Part shown: piece after piece, positions 1 to 9,054 of the stretch
Position numbering within the stretch: the first letter of the stretch is position 1
Layout: the number at the start of each line of letters is the position of its first letter
Assembly: GCF_000091325.1 (NCBI RefSeq)
Contig: NC_014012.1
Span: 744,001-808,000 of the forward strand
Reading direction: 5' to 3'
Source: Shewanella violacea DSS12
GTDB taxonomy: Bacteria > Pseudomonadota > Gammaproteobacteria > Enterobacterales > Shewanellaceae
DNA length: 64,000 nt
Position numbers and translations under genes: made by a program
The notes under the pieces: generated by a model
Told to the model about the DNA's origin: nothing
Databases searched by the model: none
Seen by the model: the letters and a program-made list of their open reading frames with translations, nothing else

Positions 1-2
1 AA

Positions 3-533
3 TCTGATTGGCATACTAATGTTCATGCAGTTCCATTTTTGAGAGAGTTAACTCCATTAAGATCGAGTGATTGCACATTTGTGTCAAGAGAAGCTCGTAA
101 TGTTGCCTATTTTGGTGACTGGGGCGACGGTCTCGCAGCCCCAGATACACAGGTTATAAAGCAAGTGTTATTAGATTTGTTTTCTGGTTCCCCCCCAATA
201 GATATAGAAAGAAAACTTCGCTTAGGTGATTATTTTCATAACACTCCTCCTTTTTTTGAGGCGTTAGTTTTAGATGATAGCGAGTGGAGTGTTGTTTCAT
301 CTGTCGACAAAGGCTGTGTCGAGTGTAGTATCAGATTTAATGAGTCTGTGAATGGGAAGTATCAATTTGCCTTTTATTTTATTGTTGATGGAGTTAAGAA
401 TGATATTAGAGGGTATGATAACTTAAATATGGCTGTGTTTAAGTTACCAGAAAGTTATGAGTCTATCGAAGTCGTTGGCTTTGCTATGGATGTACATGGA
501 AATAGGTGGGTAAATAAATCTAGACTTATTTAA
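3..533 (+). CDS. hypothetical protein, 5' end outside window (capsule locus)
   Basis: The frame is open from the first full codon of the window to a TAA at 531-533, so the gene very likely begins upstream; an in-frame TTG at 39 is the only internal start near the edge and has no good ribosome binding site. I do not recognise the family. The visible 176 residues are soluble, with no membrane segment or signal peptide, and end in a beta-rich stretch (FAFYFIVDG ... GFAMDVHGNRW) resembling small beta-sandwich modules at the ends of polysaccharide-related enzymes. It lies upstream of glmM and capsule genes on the same strand, so a role in surface polysaccharide synthesis is inferred from context only. 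Confidence 0.55.
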   Translation, partial: SDWHTNVHAVPFLRELTPLRSSDCTFVSREARNVAYFGDWGDGLAAPDTQVIKQVLLDLFSGSPPIDIERKLRLGDYFHNTPPFFEALVLDDSEWSVVSSVDKGCVECSIRFNESVNGKYQFAFYFIVDGVKNDIRGYDNLNMAVFKLPESYESIEVVGFAMDVHGNRWVNKSRLI

Positions 534-992
534 ATCGTTTGATTATTACTGTGCGAGTCTTAAATTTAATGGTTATATGTTTTAACGCAACGTTACTATT
601 AAGTCTGATATTTGTAATGTTATTTTAGTTTGGTTTGGTTTAGTTTGATCATAAGATGAAGTAAGATTATTTCTTATATATCCGTTTATTTATTTGGACT
701 AGCATCATTGTTTTAATAGTTTATTATTCAGCAGTGACTACAGTACTTATTATGAAAAGTTTCTCAATACAATTATCAGTCAAAACTCAGTGTGAATGAG
801 TGTGAAACGCGATTTTTTTAGCATATTTAATTTTTTTCGTTGAAGATTTTTAGTGAATTAGTATCATCTATATCCTCTGATATATTTCTATCATAAGACC
901 TGTATGATTAACGTTCTGTCAATGCTGTTGTTTTACCCTCAAAGATATTCCAATAACCTCCAAAGTTACAATAAACCTATAATAGGTAAATA
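534..992. other. AT-rich intergenic region, no gene seen
   Basis: About 460 bases without a convincing ORF or RNA gene. It is very AT-rich and presumably carries the promoter of the downstream glmM-type gene. No clear terminator hairpin or operator was seen. Confidence 0.5.
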
Positions 993-2351
993 ATGAATCA
1001 AAAATACTTCGGTACTGACGGTATTCGCGGCAAGGTTGGTAATTTTCCGATCACCCCAGACTTTGCTCTTAAGCTTGGCTGGGCTGTCGGTAAAGTGCTT
1101 GCCGGCAATGGCACTCAGGAAGTCCTGATAGGTAAAGATACTCGATCAAGTGGCTATATGCTTGAATCTGCAATTGAAGCTGGTTTGTCTGCCGCGGGTG
1201 TCAATGTCGCCCTAGTTGGCCCAATGCCTACTCCTGCAATTGCTTATTTGACCTCAACCTTTAGGGCTAATGCCGGTGTTGTTATCAGTGCATCCCACAA
1301 CCCATTTTATGATAATGGCATTAAATTTTTTTCTAAAAATGGCACTAAGCTCACTTGTGCTCAAGAGCAGGAAATAGAAGACCTGCTGGATAAGGCCTTG
1401 AATCATAATGCCATGCAGTGTGTTGAGTCGAGTAAGCTGGGCAAGGTGCGCCGCATAGACGATGCTGCTGGTCGCTATATTGAATTTTGCAAAGGTTCTT
1501 TTCCAACTAAACTGTCTCTCAAAGGTCTTAAACTTGTCATAGATTGTGCTAATGGTGCAGCCTATCAGGTTGCTCCTGCTGTGTATCGTGAGCTGGGCGC
1601 AGAGGTCATAGCGATTCATGTTGAGCCTAATGGCATTAATATTAATCATGAATGCGGTGCGACCCATATGCATAGCTTGCAGCAAGCAGTACTTGAGCAT
1701 AAGGCCGATATTGGGATTGCCCTTGATGGCGATGCTGACCGAGTCATGTTGGTCGATCATTGCGGTGCAGTAGTCGATGGTGATGAGATCCTGTATATCC
1801 TGGCGCGGGCGCAGCAAGCTAACGGCACTTTAAAGACTGGCGTTGTTGGTACACTTATGTCGAACCTCGGCCTGGAGTTGGCACTGCAAGCCATTAATAT
1901 TCCTTTTGTGCGTGCCAATGTGGGTGATAAGTTCGTCGTTGAGCAGTTACTTAAACATGGCTGGCAACTTGGTGGTGAAAACTCAGGTCATATTCTAGCG
2001 TTAAACCACACAACAACCGGTGATGGTATTATCGCGTCGCTAAAAGTACTTAAGGCTATGCTTGAATCAGGATCAAGGCTTGCTCAGCTCAAACTTGGAA
2101 TGACCAAGTTACCTCAAGTATTGATTAACGTCCGTGTGAGCGATAAGCAAGCGGATGATGTATTGCTGTCAGATATTGTAAAGAATGCAGTAAATGAGAC
2201 CGAGCGTTCCCTAGGTACTAATGGCCGCGTTTTACTGCGTAAATCTGGTACCGAGCCACTTATACGGGTGATGGTTGAAGCTAAAGATCCATTACTGACT
2301 CGAGCTAAAGCTGAGTATATAGCGGAGGCGGTTCAACTCGCTGGCAGTTAA
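993..2351 (+). CDS. glmM: phosphoglucosamine mutase (GlmM type)
   Basis: Predicted to convert glucosamine-6-phosphate to glucosamine-1-phosphate on the way to UDP-GlcNAc in the cytoplasm. The 452 residues match the usual GlmM length. The N-terminus (YFGTDGIRG) and the four alpha-D-phosphohexomutase signatures are present: phosphoserine loop ISASHNP with Ser about 101, metal loop DGDADR about 246-251, sugar-binding GENSGH about 329-334, and phosphate-binding RKSGTEP near the C-terminus. ATG at 993 follows AGGT six bases upstream. GlmM in this group normally sits beside folP/ftsH; here it lies in a capsule locus, so it may be a second copy serving polysaccharide precursor supply (inference). 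A phosphomannomutase is less likely given the GlmM-like N-terminus. Confidence 0.9.
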   Translation: MNQKYFGTDGIRGKVGNFPITPDFALKLGWAVGKVLAGNGTQEVLIGKDTRSSGYMLESAIEAGLSAAGVNVALVGPMPTPAIAYLTSTFRANAGVVISASHNPFYDNGIKFFSKNGTKLTCAQEQEIEDLLDKALNHNAMQCVESSKLGKVRRIDDAAGRYIEFCKGSFPTKLSLKGLKLVIDCANGAAYQVAPAVYRELGAEVIAIHVEPNGININHECGATHMHSLQQAVLEHKADIGIALDGDADRVMLVDHCGAVVDGDEILYILARAQQANGTLKTGVVGTLMSNLGLELALQAINIPFVRANVGDKFVVEQLLKHGWQLGGENSGHILALNHTTTGDGIIASLKVLKAMLESGSRLAQLKLGMTKLPQVLINVRVSDKQADDVLLSDIVKNAVNETERSLGTNGRVLLRKSGTEPLIRVMVEAKDPLLTRAKAEYIAEAVQLAGS

Positions 2352-2354
2352 TTT

Positions 2355-2408
2355 TAGTTCTAGTTCTAGTTCTAGTTCTAGTTCTAGTTCTAGTTCTAGT
2401 TCTAGTTC
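2355..2408. repeat. hexanucleotide microsatellite (TAGTTC)9
   Basis: Nine perfect tandem copies of TAGTTC start three bases after the glmM stop codon and end about 70 bases before the glycosyltransferase start. Perfect copies suggest recent slippage. It is intergenic, so copy number would change spacing, not a reading frame. Confidence 0.95.
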
Positions 2409-2479
2409 TATTGTTCTTGGTATTAATAATTAACCCCCGCGCACAGTTGGCAGTTTTTTATCTAGGATGTTAATTACCT

Positions 2480-3589
2480 ATGCAAAGTGTACTCCCTTTG
2501 GTTTCATTCATTGTGCCATTTACCGAACGTTCGTATTTGCCCTTCGATGCTCGGCTCAGCTTATTATTAACTGAACTTTGTTCGCTGGCCAATTGTGAGG
2601 TGATTTTGCATGTCACTGGCGTCATAAGCGATAAATACAGTCAAGTTATACGTCAATTAGAGTCGTCATTAGTTGTTGTACAACAAGTCAAAAGCGATAA
2701 CGACACTTACTCTGCTGGTCAAGCCAGAAATCATGCTGTCACAGTGGCAAAAAGCGACTATATATTTTTTATCGATGCTGACTTGGCTGTTGCTCCTGAG
2801 TTATTTTCCCAATTGAAAGCCAGAGTACACAAGCTTGCAACTATCGGCCCTTTTGCGTTTGAAATGTACCCTTGTTTGTATTTAAGCCAGCAGGCAACAG
2901 TTAATTTTAAAAGTGACTTTAATGCGTATCTTGATTCATTTATGCAAGGCCACAACGACATGGCTGAAGGCATTGCCCTTGCAAGCAGTTGTCTGTTGCT
3001 CAATCGCAATTGGTTTTTACAGCTAGGTGGTTTTGATATTGAGTTTATTGGTCATGGTGGTGAAGACTTTGGGCTTATCCATAAGTTGTGTCTGCATTAC
3101 CCTATAAGTTCATTTCCAGCAGATTACGCTGATAATATCAAGGGGCAGCATCCTGGAGGATATCTGGGCTGTCGTAGATATTTTAGTTTGTATGCGTTGC
3201 AGCATTTATTTGAAGGACGTTTTTTAGTGCATTTGTGGCACTCAAGACCGCTAACTCATCATTATCATAAGCGTCGTGTGGTTAACGATAAGTTACTCAG
3301 TGATAAATTACGCCAAGTTAGGCTTATCCAACAAACGGTAACCCTTGAAAGTACAAATTCGCTACAAGCATCGTGTAAAGTAACAGGTAAGGTAGTTGCT
3401 GATCTTAATGCCAATTTTACATCATGGATGGAGTCGAACCAGATTCAGAACGGTTACCCAATTGAGAATTATCCGGGCCTGTTTAAGTGGGCTGATAATG
3501 TGGTGATAAAGCGAACATTTCGGCGGAAGTTACGCAAGCTTTATCTTAAACCAATCCTATTTTTTAAGGATATGGTCTTTAAAACATAG
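2480..3589 (+). CDS. capsule-type glycosyltransferase family 2
   Basis: Predicted cytoplasmic sugar transferase. The N-terminal GT-A fold starts with VSFIVPFTER, followed by AGQARNHAV at about 83-91 and the nucleotide/metal-binding FIDADLAV (DAD at about 97-99). A later GGEDFGLIHKL (about 194-204) resembles the C-terminal acceptor region of galactosyltransferase-like and chondroitin/capsule polymerase enzymes (predicted 'glycosyltransferase involved in capsule biosynthesis' family). There are no membrane segments. It lies between glmM and the CMP-Kdo synthetase gene, which fits capsule repeat-unit assembly. Donor and acceptor cannot be read from the sequence. The upstream region has AGGA about 13 bases before the ATG, a weak site. 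Confidence 0.75.
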   Translation: MQSVLPLVSFIVPFTERSYLPFDARLSLLLTELCSLANCEVILHVTGVISDKYSQVIRQLESSLVVVQQVKSDNDTYSAGQARNHAVTVAKSDYIFFIDADLAVAPELFSQLKARVHKLATIGPFAFEMYPCLYLSQQATVNFKSDFNAYLDSFMQGHNDMAEGIALASSCLLLNRNWFLQLGGFDIEFIGHGGEDFGLIHKLCLHYPISSFPADYADNIKGQHPGGYLGCRRYFSLYALQHLFEGRFLVHLWHSRPLTHHYHKRRVVNDKLLSDKLRQVRLIQQTVTLESTNSLQASCKVTGKVVADLNANFTSWMESNQIQNGYPIENYPGLFKWADNVVIKRTFRRKLRKLYLKPILFFKDMVFKT

Positions 3590-3703
3590 GCATATATTTC
3601 ACCTTACGGTGAGTTAAGTTGGATGTTTAATCATCTGTTCCCCCATACACATTCATTCAAATCTAGTACACCTTACATTTATCACTATTTAGTTTTTGTG
3701 GTT

Positions 3704-3718
3704 AAGGAGTCTCCCCTG
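3704..3718 (+). promoter_or_regulatory. ribosome binding site with probable CTG start of kdsB
   Basis: AAGGAG at 3704-3709 is followed after six bases by CTG at 3716-3718, in frame with the CMP-Kdo synthetase. No in-frame ATG with a ribosome binding site lies near the conserved N-terminus; the only upstream ATG (3623) would add 31 unusual residues. Starting at CTG gives MKAPNYKIIIPAR, matching the family N-terminus. Confidence 0.6.
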
Positions 3719-4510
3719 AAAGCACCAAATTATAAAATAATAATACCTGCACGAATGAAATCGACACGTTTGCCAGGTAAGCCTTTAGCGCTTATCTGTG
3801 ATCAGCCCATGATATGGCATGTATATCAGCGGGCATTAGAAACTAACATTGGCCAAGATAATATCGTTATCGCTACGGACAGTGAGCAGATTTGTGAGGT
3901 AGCCAGAGGTTTTGGTGCCCAAGTCTTAATGACGTCAGACTCTCACTCTAGTGGTACCGAGCGATGCGCCGAGGTAGTATCTTTACTCGATTGGCATGAC
4001 GATGAGATAGTGGTTAATTTACAGGGAGATGAGCCCCTGGTTACAGCCGATTTGATTAAGCTGACAGCCTCAACGCTGGCGAGTTCTTCTGCGGCTGGAA
4101 TGGCAACCTTAGCCTGTGCTATCAAGAGCCAGTCCGAACTGGTGGATCCTAATTATGTAAAACTAGTCACAGATATCAATCGAAAAGCTATGCTATTTTC
4201 ACGCCAGCCTATGCCAGCATCGATAACGGCTAATGCCGATGAGGAAGCTTGCATTGGTGGCGACTTTGGACCTTGGCTCAGGCATATAGGCATGTATAGT
4301 TATCGTGTTGAGACTCTCAAAATTTTAAGTGCCTTACCTGAGACTGAACTTGAGAAGTATGAACGCTTGGAGCAGCTTAGGGCTATGTGGCATGGTATCC
4401 ATATTCAGGTAGCTTGTGTCGATGATGCCCCCGGTCATGGTGTCGATACTCCAGCTGATCTGCAAAGGGTTAGAGCAATAGTGAAAGCTAATGCATCAGT
4501 TTGTGCTTAA
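3716..4510 (+). CDS. kdsB: 3-deoxy-manno-octulosonate cytidylyltransferase (CMP-Kdo synthetase)
   Basis: Activates Kdo with CTP to CMP-Kdo in the cytoplasm. Signatures: IIPARMKSTRLPGKPL at the N-terminus, ATDSEQI, NLQGDEP (metal/nucleotide site), LFSRQPMP, and HIGMYSYR followed by LEKYERLEQLR. From the CTG start the protein is 264 residues, near the usual 245-255; an ATG at 3623 gives 295 and is unlikely. Order kdsB-kpsC-kpsS mirrors kpsU-kpsC-kpsS of Escherichia coli group 2 capsules, so this copy probably supplies CMP-Kdo for the capsule linker and could equally be named kpsU. Whether the genome has another kdsB for lipopolysaccharide cannot be seen here. Confidence 0.9.
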   Translation: MKAPNYKIIIPARMKSTRLPGKPLALICDQPMIWHVYQRALETNIGQDNIVIATDSEQICEVARGFGAQVLMTSDSHSSGTERCAEVVSLLDWHDDEIVVNLQGDEPLVTADLIKLTASTLASSSAAGMATLACAIKSQSELVDPNYVKLVTDINRKAMLFSRQPMPASITANADEEACIGGDFGPWLRHIGMYSYRVETLKILSALPETELEKYERLEQLRAMWHGIHIQVACVDDAPGHGVDTPADLQRVRAIVKANASVCA

Positions 4511-4516
4511 ATGCTT

Positions 4517-4668
4517 CGAGAATACGAGAAAGCGAGAATACGAGAAAGCGAGAAAGCGAGAATACGAGAAAGCGAGAATACGAGAAAGCGAGAAAGCGAG
4601 AATACGAGAAAGCGAGAATACGAGAAAGCGAGAATACGAGAAAGCGAGAATACGAGATAACGAGAAAG
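4517..4668. repeat. 19-unit tandem array of an 8-bp repeat (CGAGAATA / CGAGAAAG)
   Basis: Nineteen consecutive octamers, mainly alternating CGAGAATA and CGAGAAAG with one CGAGATAA, fill the gap after kdsB. The array is open in several frames on both strands, producing spurious ORFs of Arg/Glu/Lys-rich composition that should not be annotated as genes. It is followed by short hairpins (GCAAC-GAA-GTTGC and GCTGC-TTT-GCAGC) up to about 4755. Confidence 0.95.
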
Positions 4669-4802
4669 AGCAAAAGCTTTTCCTCGAACGAACTCTGTTC
4701 CGCTCTCGTTTTCTCGCAGCAACGAAGTTGCCTCTCGAAGCTGCTTTGCAGCGTTCTCGCAGTACATGCTTAGACTTTGTTTAATTACAGGAATTATCCA
4801 TA

Positions 4803-7064
4803 TTGATTCAGGTTACACATCAGCTTTGGACTGCTTCTCGCGGCATTGCTAGGGATCCTCATTTAGCTAAATTCTTTGACCCTGAGTTAAATTCAGGCTC
4901 AGAAAAATGCGACTCAGGCGCAGCTAGCTCATACAAGATAAAGAAGCTGAGCCCAACTAGCCTGCCAGAGCAAGATGATATTGTGCTGGGCTGGGGCAAT
5001 AAGGCCAATACCCTGAAGGCGAAGCAGTTTTCTGGTAAATATGGCTTAAGCTACTTACGTCTCGAAGATGGGTTTATTGGATATTTAGGCCATCCGCTGG
5101 ACAAGTCGCCGCGATTGTCACTGATTAAAGACAGTTCAGGGATCTATTATGATGCCCGTAGTCAGAGCGATTTAGAGGCCTTGTGCCTCACTGCCGATGA
5201 CTGGTTTACCGATGAACATATGCGCCGAGCCAATAAGCTGCAATTGCTATGGACTCAGCATGGGATCTCTAAATACAACCATAGGCGTTGTGAGTTGCCA
5301 GCTTGGCTAGATGAGCAAGCGCCCCACTCGGTGATCTTAGTGGTGGATCAGACCTTCGGGGACTGCTCCGTCAACCAAGGTGTAGGTAGTAAACCCGAGG
5401 GCTCGCCACTTAACACGCCAGAGCAAGATGAACGCGAAGGGCGCGAGCGCTTCGCCGCCATGCTTACCGATGCGCTTGTAGCTCATCCGAATCAATTGAT
5501 TGTACTGAAGACACATCCAGATGTGATCAAGGGCAGCAAGCAAGGTTTTCTTGATATTACCGCCTGTTCAAACCCTAGAGTTCGTCTGTTGGGTGACGAT
5601 TGCAGCATAGACAAACTCATGGCCAAGTCTGAGTGTGTCTATACAGTGACGTCTCAGCTTGGCTTCGAAGGCCTGCTCTATGGTTTACCTGTACATTGCT
5701 ATGGCATGCCATTTTATGCGGGTTGGGGACTGACCATAGACAAGCAGGTATGCCATAGGCGTAGGGCTAATTCGGTGAATAAGCCCTTGTCTCTGGCTAA
5801 ATTAATCGCTGCAGCATTGATTGAATACCCTCATTATCTAAATCCGGAAACTCAAGCTCCCTGTGAAGTCGAAGACCTGCTCGATTGGCTTATTGTGCAG
5901 TTGAATGATGGCCAGTATGGGGTTGATACCTGTTATGCCTTCGGCTTCTCCTTGTGGAAAAGGGCATTTATTAAGCCTTTCATAGGCCGTATGGCCGGAC
6001 GAGTGGTGTTTATCGGTAACAAGAACAAACTCGATAGCTTGATAAAAGCCGACGCTAGGGCTAACTGCACAAGCTCGGTATTGCTTTGGGGTAAGCGTCA
6101 AAGATCATGGCTTGAGGAGTTGAAACAAGGCTGCCCGGTCTGGTTTATGGAAGATGGTTTTATTCGCTCGGTGGGCCTGGGCGCCGATCTGCGTCGCCCT
6201 TCTTGTTTGGTTATCGATAGGCAAGGCATGTATTACGCGCCAGATGGACCGTCTGATATTGTAGACCTGCTCAATAACATCAGCCTGAATGAGAGCCATA
6301 CACGCCGCGCCGAACATCTAGCTCAATCCTTGGTTGAGCGGGCCATGAGTAAGTATAACGTTGGCCAGACATCGGCGGCGAGTACGCTACTGGATGAGAT
6401 AGCTGAGCTTGCTAACTTAGGTAGCGATAGCAAGTCAACCGCGGGCAAGCGGGAAATTATCTTAGTACCGGGTCAGTTTGAACAAGATCAATCTATTGCA
6501 GCCAGTCGTGGTCAGATTAAGACTAATTTGCAACTGTTACACCAGGTGAGGTCCGATTATCCCCAGGCCTATATCTTGTATAAGGAGCACCCGGATCTCT
6601 ATTCTGGAGTTCGCCCAGGCGCTCTGGGCGAGCAGGCAGCCTTGCAATATGCCGACCGTTACCTCAGCGATGTGGATATCGTGTCCGTGTTAGCCCTGTG
6701 CGATCGAGTGTGCACAATTACCTCTCTGACCGGATTTGAGGCTCTACTGCGACATAAAAATGTGACCACTTATGGATCACCTTTTTATGCCGGATGGGGA
6801 CTCACTGAGGATGCGTTAACGTTTAGCGATCGAACCAATCTCTTGAGTTTGTCTCAGTTGGTGTATGCCACTTTAGTGAGTTACCCAAGGTATGTGGATT
6901 GGTCTACTGGCTTGCTAACAACGCCTGAACGTGTAATTGAGCAACTGAGTGAAGAGCGTGCACGTTATGAGCAGCTCGGCGAGCGTGGTCAGCAGCTAGG
7001 TAGCTCTTGGTGGTCGCGTCTAGGCAGAAAAGTGAAATATTTTTATCAGGCCTATGGCATGTAG
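4803..7064 (+). CDS. kpsC: capsule Kdo transferase KpsC (two-module)
   Basis: Builds the beta-linked poly-Kdo linker on phosphatidylglycerol that anchors group 2 capsules; acts at the inner face of the cytoplasmic membrane with KpsS. The 753 residues contain two homologous halves, each ending with the same signature: TSQLGFEGLLYGLPV...PFYAGWGLT at about 280-310 and TSLTGFEALLRHKNV...PFYAGWGLT at about 640-665. Other paired motifs are LVLKTHPDV and ILYKEHPDLY. This matches the known dual-transferase layout of KpsC. The start is TTG at 4803 after AGGA; no better ATG exists nearby. The gene is 61 bases upstream of kpsS. A length slightly above the E. coli protein (about 675) is due to inserts in the first half. 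Confidence 0.92.
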   Translation: MIQVTHQLWTASRGIARDPHLAKFFDPELNSGSEKCDSGAASSYKIKKLSPTSLPEQDDIVLGWGNKANTLKAKQFSGKYGLSYLRLEDGFIGYLGHPLDKSPRLSLIKDSSGIYYDARSQSDLEALCLTADDWFTDEHMRRANKLQLLWTQHGISKYNHRRCELPAWLDEQAPHSVILVVDQTFGDCSVNQGVGSKPEGSPLNTPEQDEREGRERFAAMLTDALVAHPNQLIVLKTHPDVIKGSKQGFLDITACSNPRVRLLGDDCSIDKLMAKSECVYTVTSQLGFEGLLYGLPVHCYGMPFYAGWGLTIDKQVCHRRRANSVNKPLSLAKLIAAALIEYPHYLNPETQAPCEVEDLLDWLIVQLNDGQYGVDTCYAFGFSLWKRAFIKPFIGRMAGRVVFIGNKNKLDSLIKADARANCTSSVLLWGKRQRSWLEELKQGCPVWFMEDGFIRSVGLGADLRRPSCLVIDRQGMYYAPDGPSDIVDLLNNISLNESHTRRAEHLAQSLVERAMSKYNVGQTSAASTLLDEIAELANLGSDSKSTAGKREIILVPGQFEQDQSIAASRGQIKTNLQLLHQVRSDYPQAYILYKEHPDLYSGVRPGALGEQAALQYADRYLSDVDIVSVLALCDRVCTITSLTGFEALLRHKNVTTYGSPFYAGWGLTEDALTFSDRTNLLSLSQLVYATLVSYPRYVDWSTGLLTTPERVIEQLSEERARYEQLGERGQQLGSSWWSRLGRKVKYFYQAYGM

Positions 7065-7124
7065 GACCTGTGTTATCGCTCTCCGCCTAGGGGATTTTCG
7101 TGCCATTTTGAGTAATTTATATTT

Positions 7125-8327
7125 ATGAATATTTTGTTTTTACAGGGGCCTTTAGGGCCATTCTTTAACTTGTTAGCGGCTCATTTCTCTTCGATGGGTC
7201 ATGATTGTCATAAGATAAATTTTAATGGTGGCGATAAACTCTATAGCGGCGCCGATCATATTGTCGATTACTCAGGAACTTGTGCAGATTGGCCTGAGTT
7301 TCTCAGGGACTACATCGAGAGGTACAAGATAGACTCCATAGCCGTCTATGGCGATTGCCGTTTATATCATAAGGCCGCTCATCAGGTATCACTCGAACTT
7401 GGGCTTAATTTTTGGGCCTTCGAAGAAGGTTATCTGAGATCAGGTTTCGTGACCTTAGAGCTTGGAGGCTGTAACGCCAACTCTTTATTGTTCAACAACA
7501 TAGAGGCCTTACCCCAGATTGATTGCCAAGATACCAAAAATATTCAAGGCGTTAAAAGCGTGGGTAGCACCTTTGGTCTACGAGCCTGGTTCGCCGGTCG
7601 TTACTATTTTGCGATGAGTTTATCGGCAAACCAATTTGCCTCATATGCTCATCACAGACCTTGGACCACCATAGAGGAAGCTGTTTTCTGGATAAAAAGT
7701 TTGGCTCAGAAGTGGTGGTCAAAACTTATGGACCCTCCGCGTTACAGGCGTTTTATTCGTCGCTACGATGGGCAGTTTTTCTTACTGCCTCTACAGGTGG
7801 AGGTTGATTTTCAGCTGAGGGACCATTCCCGCTTCGAGTCCGTAGAGCAAGTCATCATCGAGGTTCTAGGCTCATTTTCGGCTCATGCCAGTAGCGATCA
7901 AGCCTTGTTGATTAAACACCATCCGCAGAATCGAGGCTTCGTTCATTATGGCGACTTGATAGACAAGTTAGTATCCGAGTTAGGCTTAGAGGGGCGTGTG
8001 CTTTATGGCCATGATTTTAATCTTCCAGATGTATACCGCCATGTTAAGGGCGTGGTGACCGTTAATAGCACAGTGGGGCTCTCGGCCTTATTGCATCATC
8101 TGCCTACTGTGGTGCTTGGAAAATCTATCTATGATATCCATGGCCTCACTTATGAGCATGGTTTAGACCGTTTTTGGCGGGATAATTACAGTGTAGATCA
8201 AGATCTGTTTGCCCGCTTTAGAACCTATCTTTGCCTGCAGACCCAAGTACCCGGTGATTTTTACAAGAATTCTGCCCCCTTAGTTGCGAGTGCCTACCAG
8301 AAGATCACTGCACAAGGTAAACAATAA
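7125..8327 (+). CDS. kpsS: capsule Kdo transferase KpsS
   Basis: Predicted to add the first Kdo to phosphatidylglycerol before KpsC extends it. The 400 residues match KpsS: N-terminal MNILFLQGPLGPFFNLLA, YGDCRLYHKAA at about 98-108, FWAFEEGYLRSGFVTLE at about 118-134, LIKHHPQNRGF at about 262-272, and the C-terminal VNSTVGLSALLHHLPTVVLG (about 308-327). No membrane segments. ATG at 7125 lacks a strong ribosome binding site. It is the last recognisable capsule gene in the window; the ABC exporter genes (kpsM/T/E/D) are not here and would be expected upstream. Confidence 0.9.
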   Translation: MNILFLQGPLGPFFNLLAAHFSSMGHDCHKINFNGGDKLYSGADHIVDYSGTCADWPEFLRDYIERYKIDSIAVYGDCRLYHKAAHQVSLELGLNFWAFEEGYLRSGFVTLELGGCNANSLLFNNIEALPQIDCQDTKNIQGVKSVGSTFGLRAWFAGRYYFAMSLSANQFASYAHHRPWTTIEEAVFWIKSLAQKWWSKLMDPPRYRRFIRRYDGQFFLLPLQVEVDFQLRDHSRFESVEQVIIEVLGSFSAHASSDQALLIKHHPQNRGFVHYGDLIDKLVSELGLEGRVLYGHDFNLPDVYRHVKGVVTVNSTVGLSALLHHLPTVVLGKSIYDIHGLTYEHGLDRFWRDNYSVDQDLFARFRTYLCLQTQVPGDFYKNSAPLVASAYQKITAQGKQ

Positions 8328-8370
8328 AATACCGTAAACCACTCCTATAATGCTGACTTATTTAGCAGAG

Positions 8371-8394
8371 ATTTGGCATAAATCAATGCCAAAT
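8371..8394 (+). terminator. hairpin after kpsS
   Basis: ATTTGGCAT and ATGCCAAAT form a perfect 9-bp stem with a 6-base loop, 44 bases after the kpsS stop. There is no strong T run, so termination is only probable. Confidence 0.45.
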
Positions 8395-8526
8395 TCACAA
8401 TTTATCTTGATTGATTTTGTACGTTTTCCATCTATTTTTAAATGAGACGATGTTTGTCTCAGTCCAAGTAAAACAGCATTTTTACTCGGGCGGCCAGTGT
8501 TTGGCTTAATAAAAATGGGGGAGAAG

Positions 8527-9054
8527 ATGAATTCAACTTGTCATTTAAGTGCGATCTTATTTTTTACTATTGTTACTCCTCAATGTGTTGCTAACAGTAT
8601 GCCTTTTAGGTGTCTGGCGTCGACTCCCATGATTAAACAAAACGTCGATATAAATTTGGTGGAATGTAGTTATTTAATGCTGTTAGATTCAGGAGATATC
8701 AATGATTCCTGGTACTGGTATCCGGTGGGTACTTTGGGACTCTTGGTTACCAACAGTGATGATGGCTTTTATTTGGGGGGAGGATTGGGCCTTGGCTGGC
8801 ATATTAACGATAATATCCTGATTTTTTCCGAGGGCGGTGTGGACTGGTTCAGTGATTATCAATATGGCGAGCGGGGTAAGGCGTATAAAAATTATGGTGG
8901 GCCTTGGCAATACTTTTTGAAGTTGGGTTCTAGCTACAAATTTTCAACTCGTTGGCGTTTAGGTTACGCCTATATGCATATCTCAAATGGGCTTAGATAT
9001 GAAGTAAACCCAGCTTTCGATGGTCATAGTGTGTTTTTAAGTTTTAAGTTTTAA
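8527..9054 (+). CDS. PagL-like outer-membrane lipid A 3-O-deacylase family protein
   Basis: Likely an outer-membrane beta-barrel of the PagL family, which removes the 3-O acyl chain of lipid A. The C-terminal YMHISNGLRYEVNPAFDGHSVFLSFKF region carries the family pattern H-x-S-N ... NP ... ending in an aromatic residue, where His and Ser are the known catalytic pair. ATG at 8527 gives MNSTCHLSAILFFTIVTP, a signal peptide, and lies just after GGGGGAG; upstream GTG (8497) and ATG (8515) lack a proper site. Length 175 fits PagL (about 150-175). The third catalytic acid cannot be assigned confidently, so activity is inference. Location after capsule genes suggests a surface-modification role. Confidence 0.65.
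   Translation: MNSTCHLSAILFFTIVTPQCVANSMPFRCLASTPMIKQNVDINLVECSYLMLLDSGDINDSWYWYPVGTLGLLVTNSDDGFYLGGGLGLGWHINDNILIFSEGGVDWFSDYQYGERGKAYKNYGGPWQYFLKLGSSYKFSTRWRLGYAYMHISNGLRYEVNPAFDGHSVFLSFKF

Noticed and set aside
1254..1817. Long minus-strand ORF inside glmM
   Set aside because: Shadow of the coding strand; no family match, no start signal.
4488..4784. Overlapping Arg/Glu/Lys-rich and Ser/Leu-rich ORFs on both strands across the octamer array
   Set aside because: They are translations of the 8-bp repeat, open in several frames by virtue of the repeat unit; no ribosome binding site or family resemblance.
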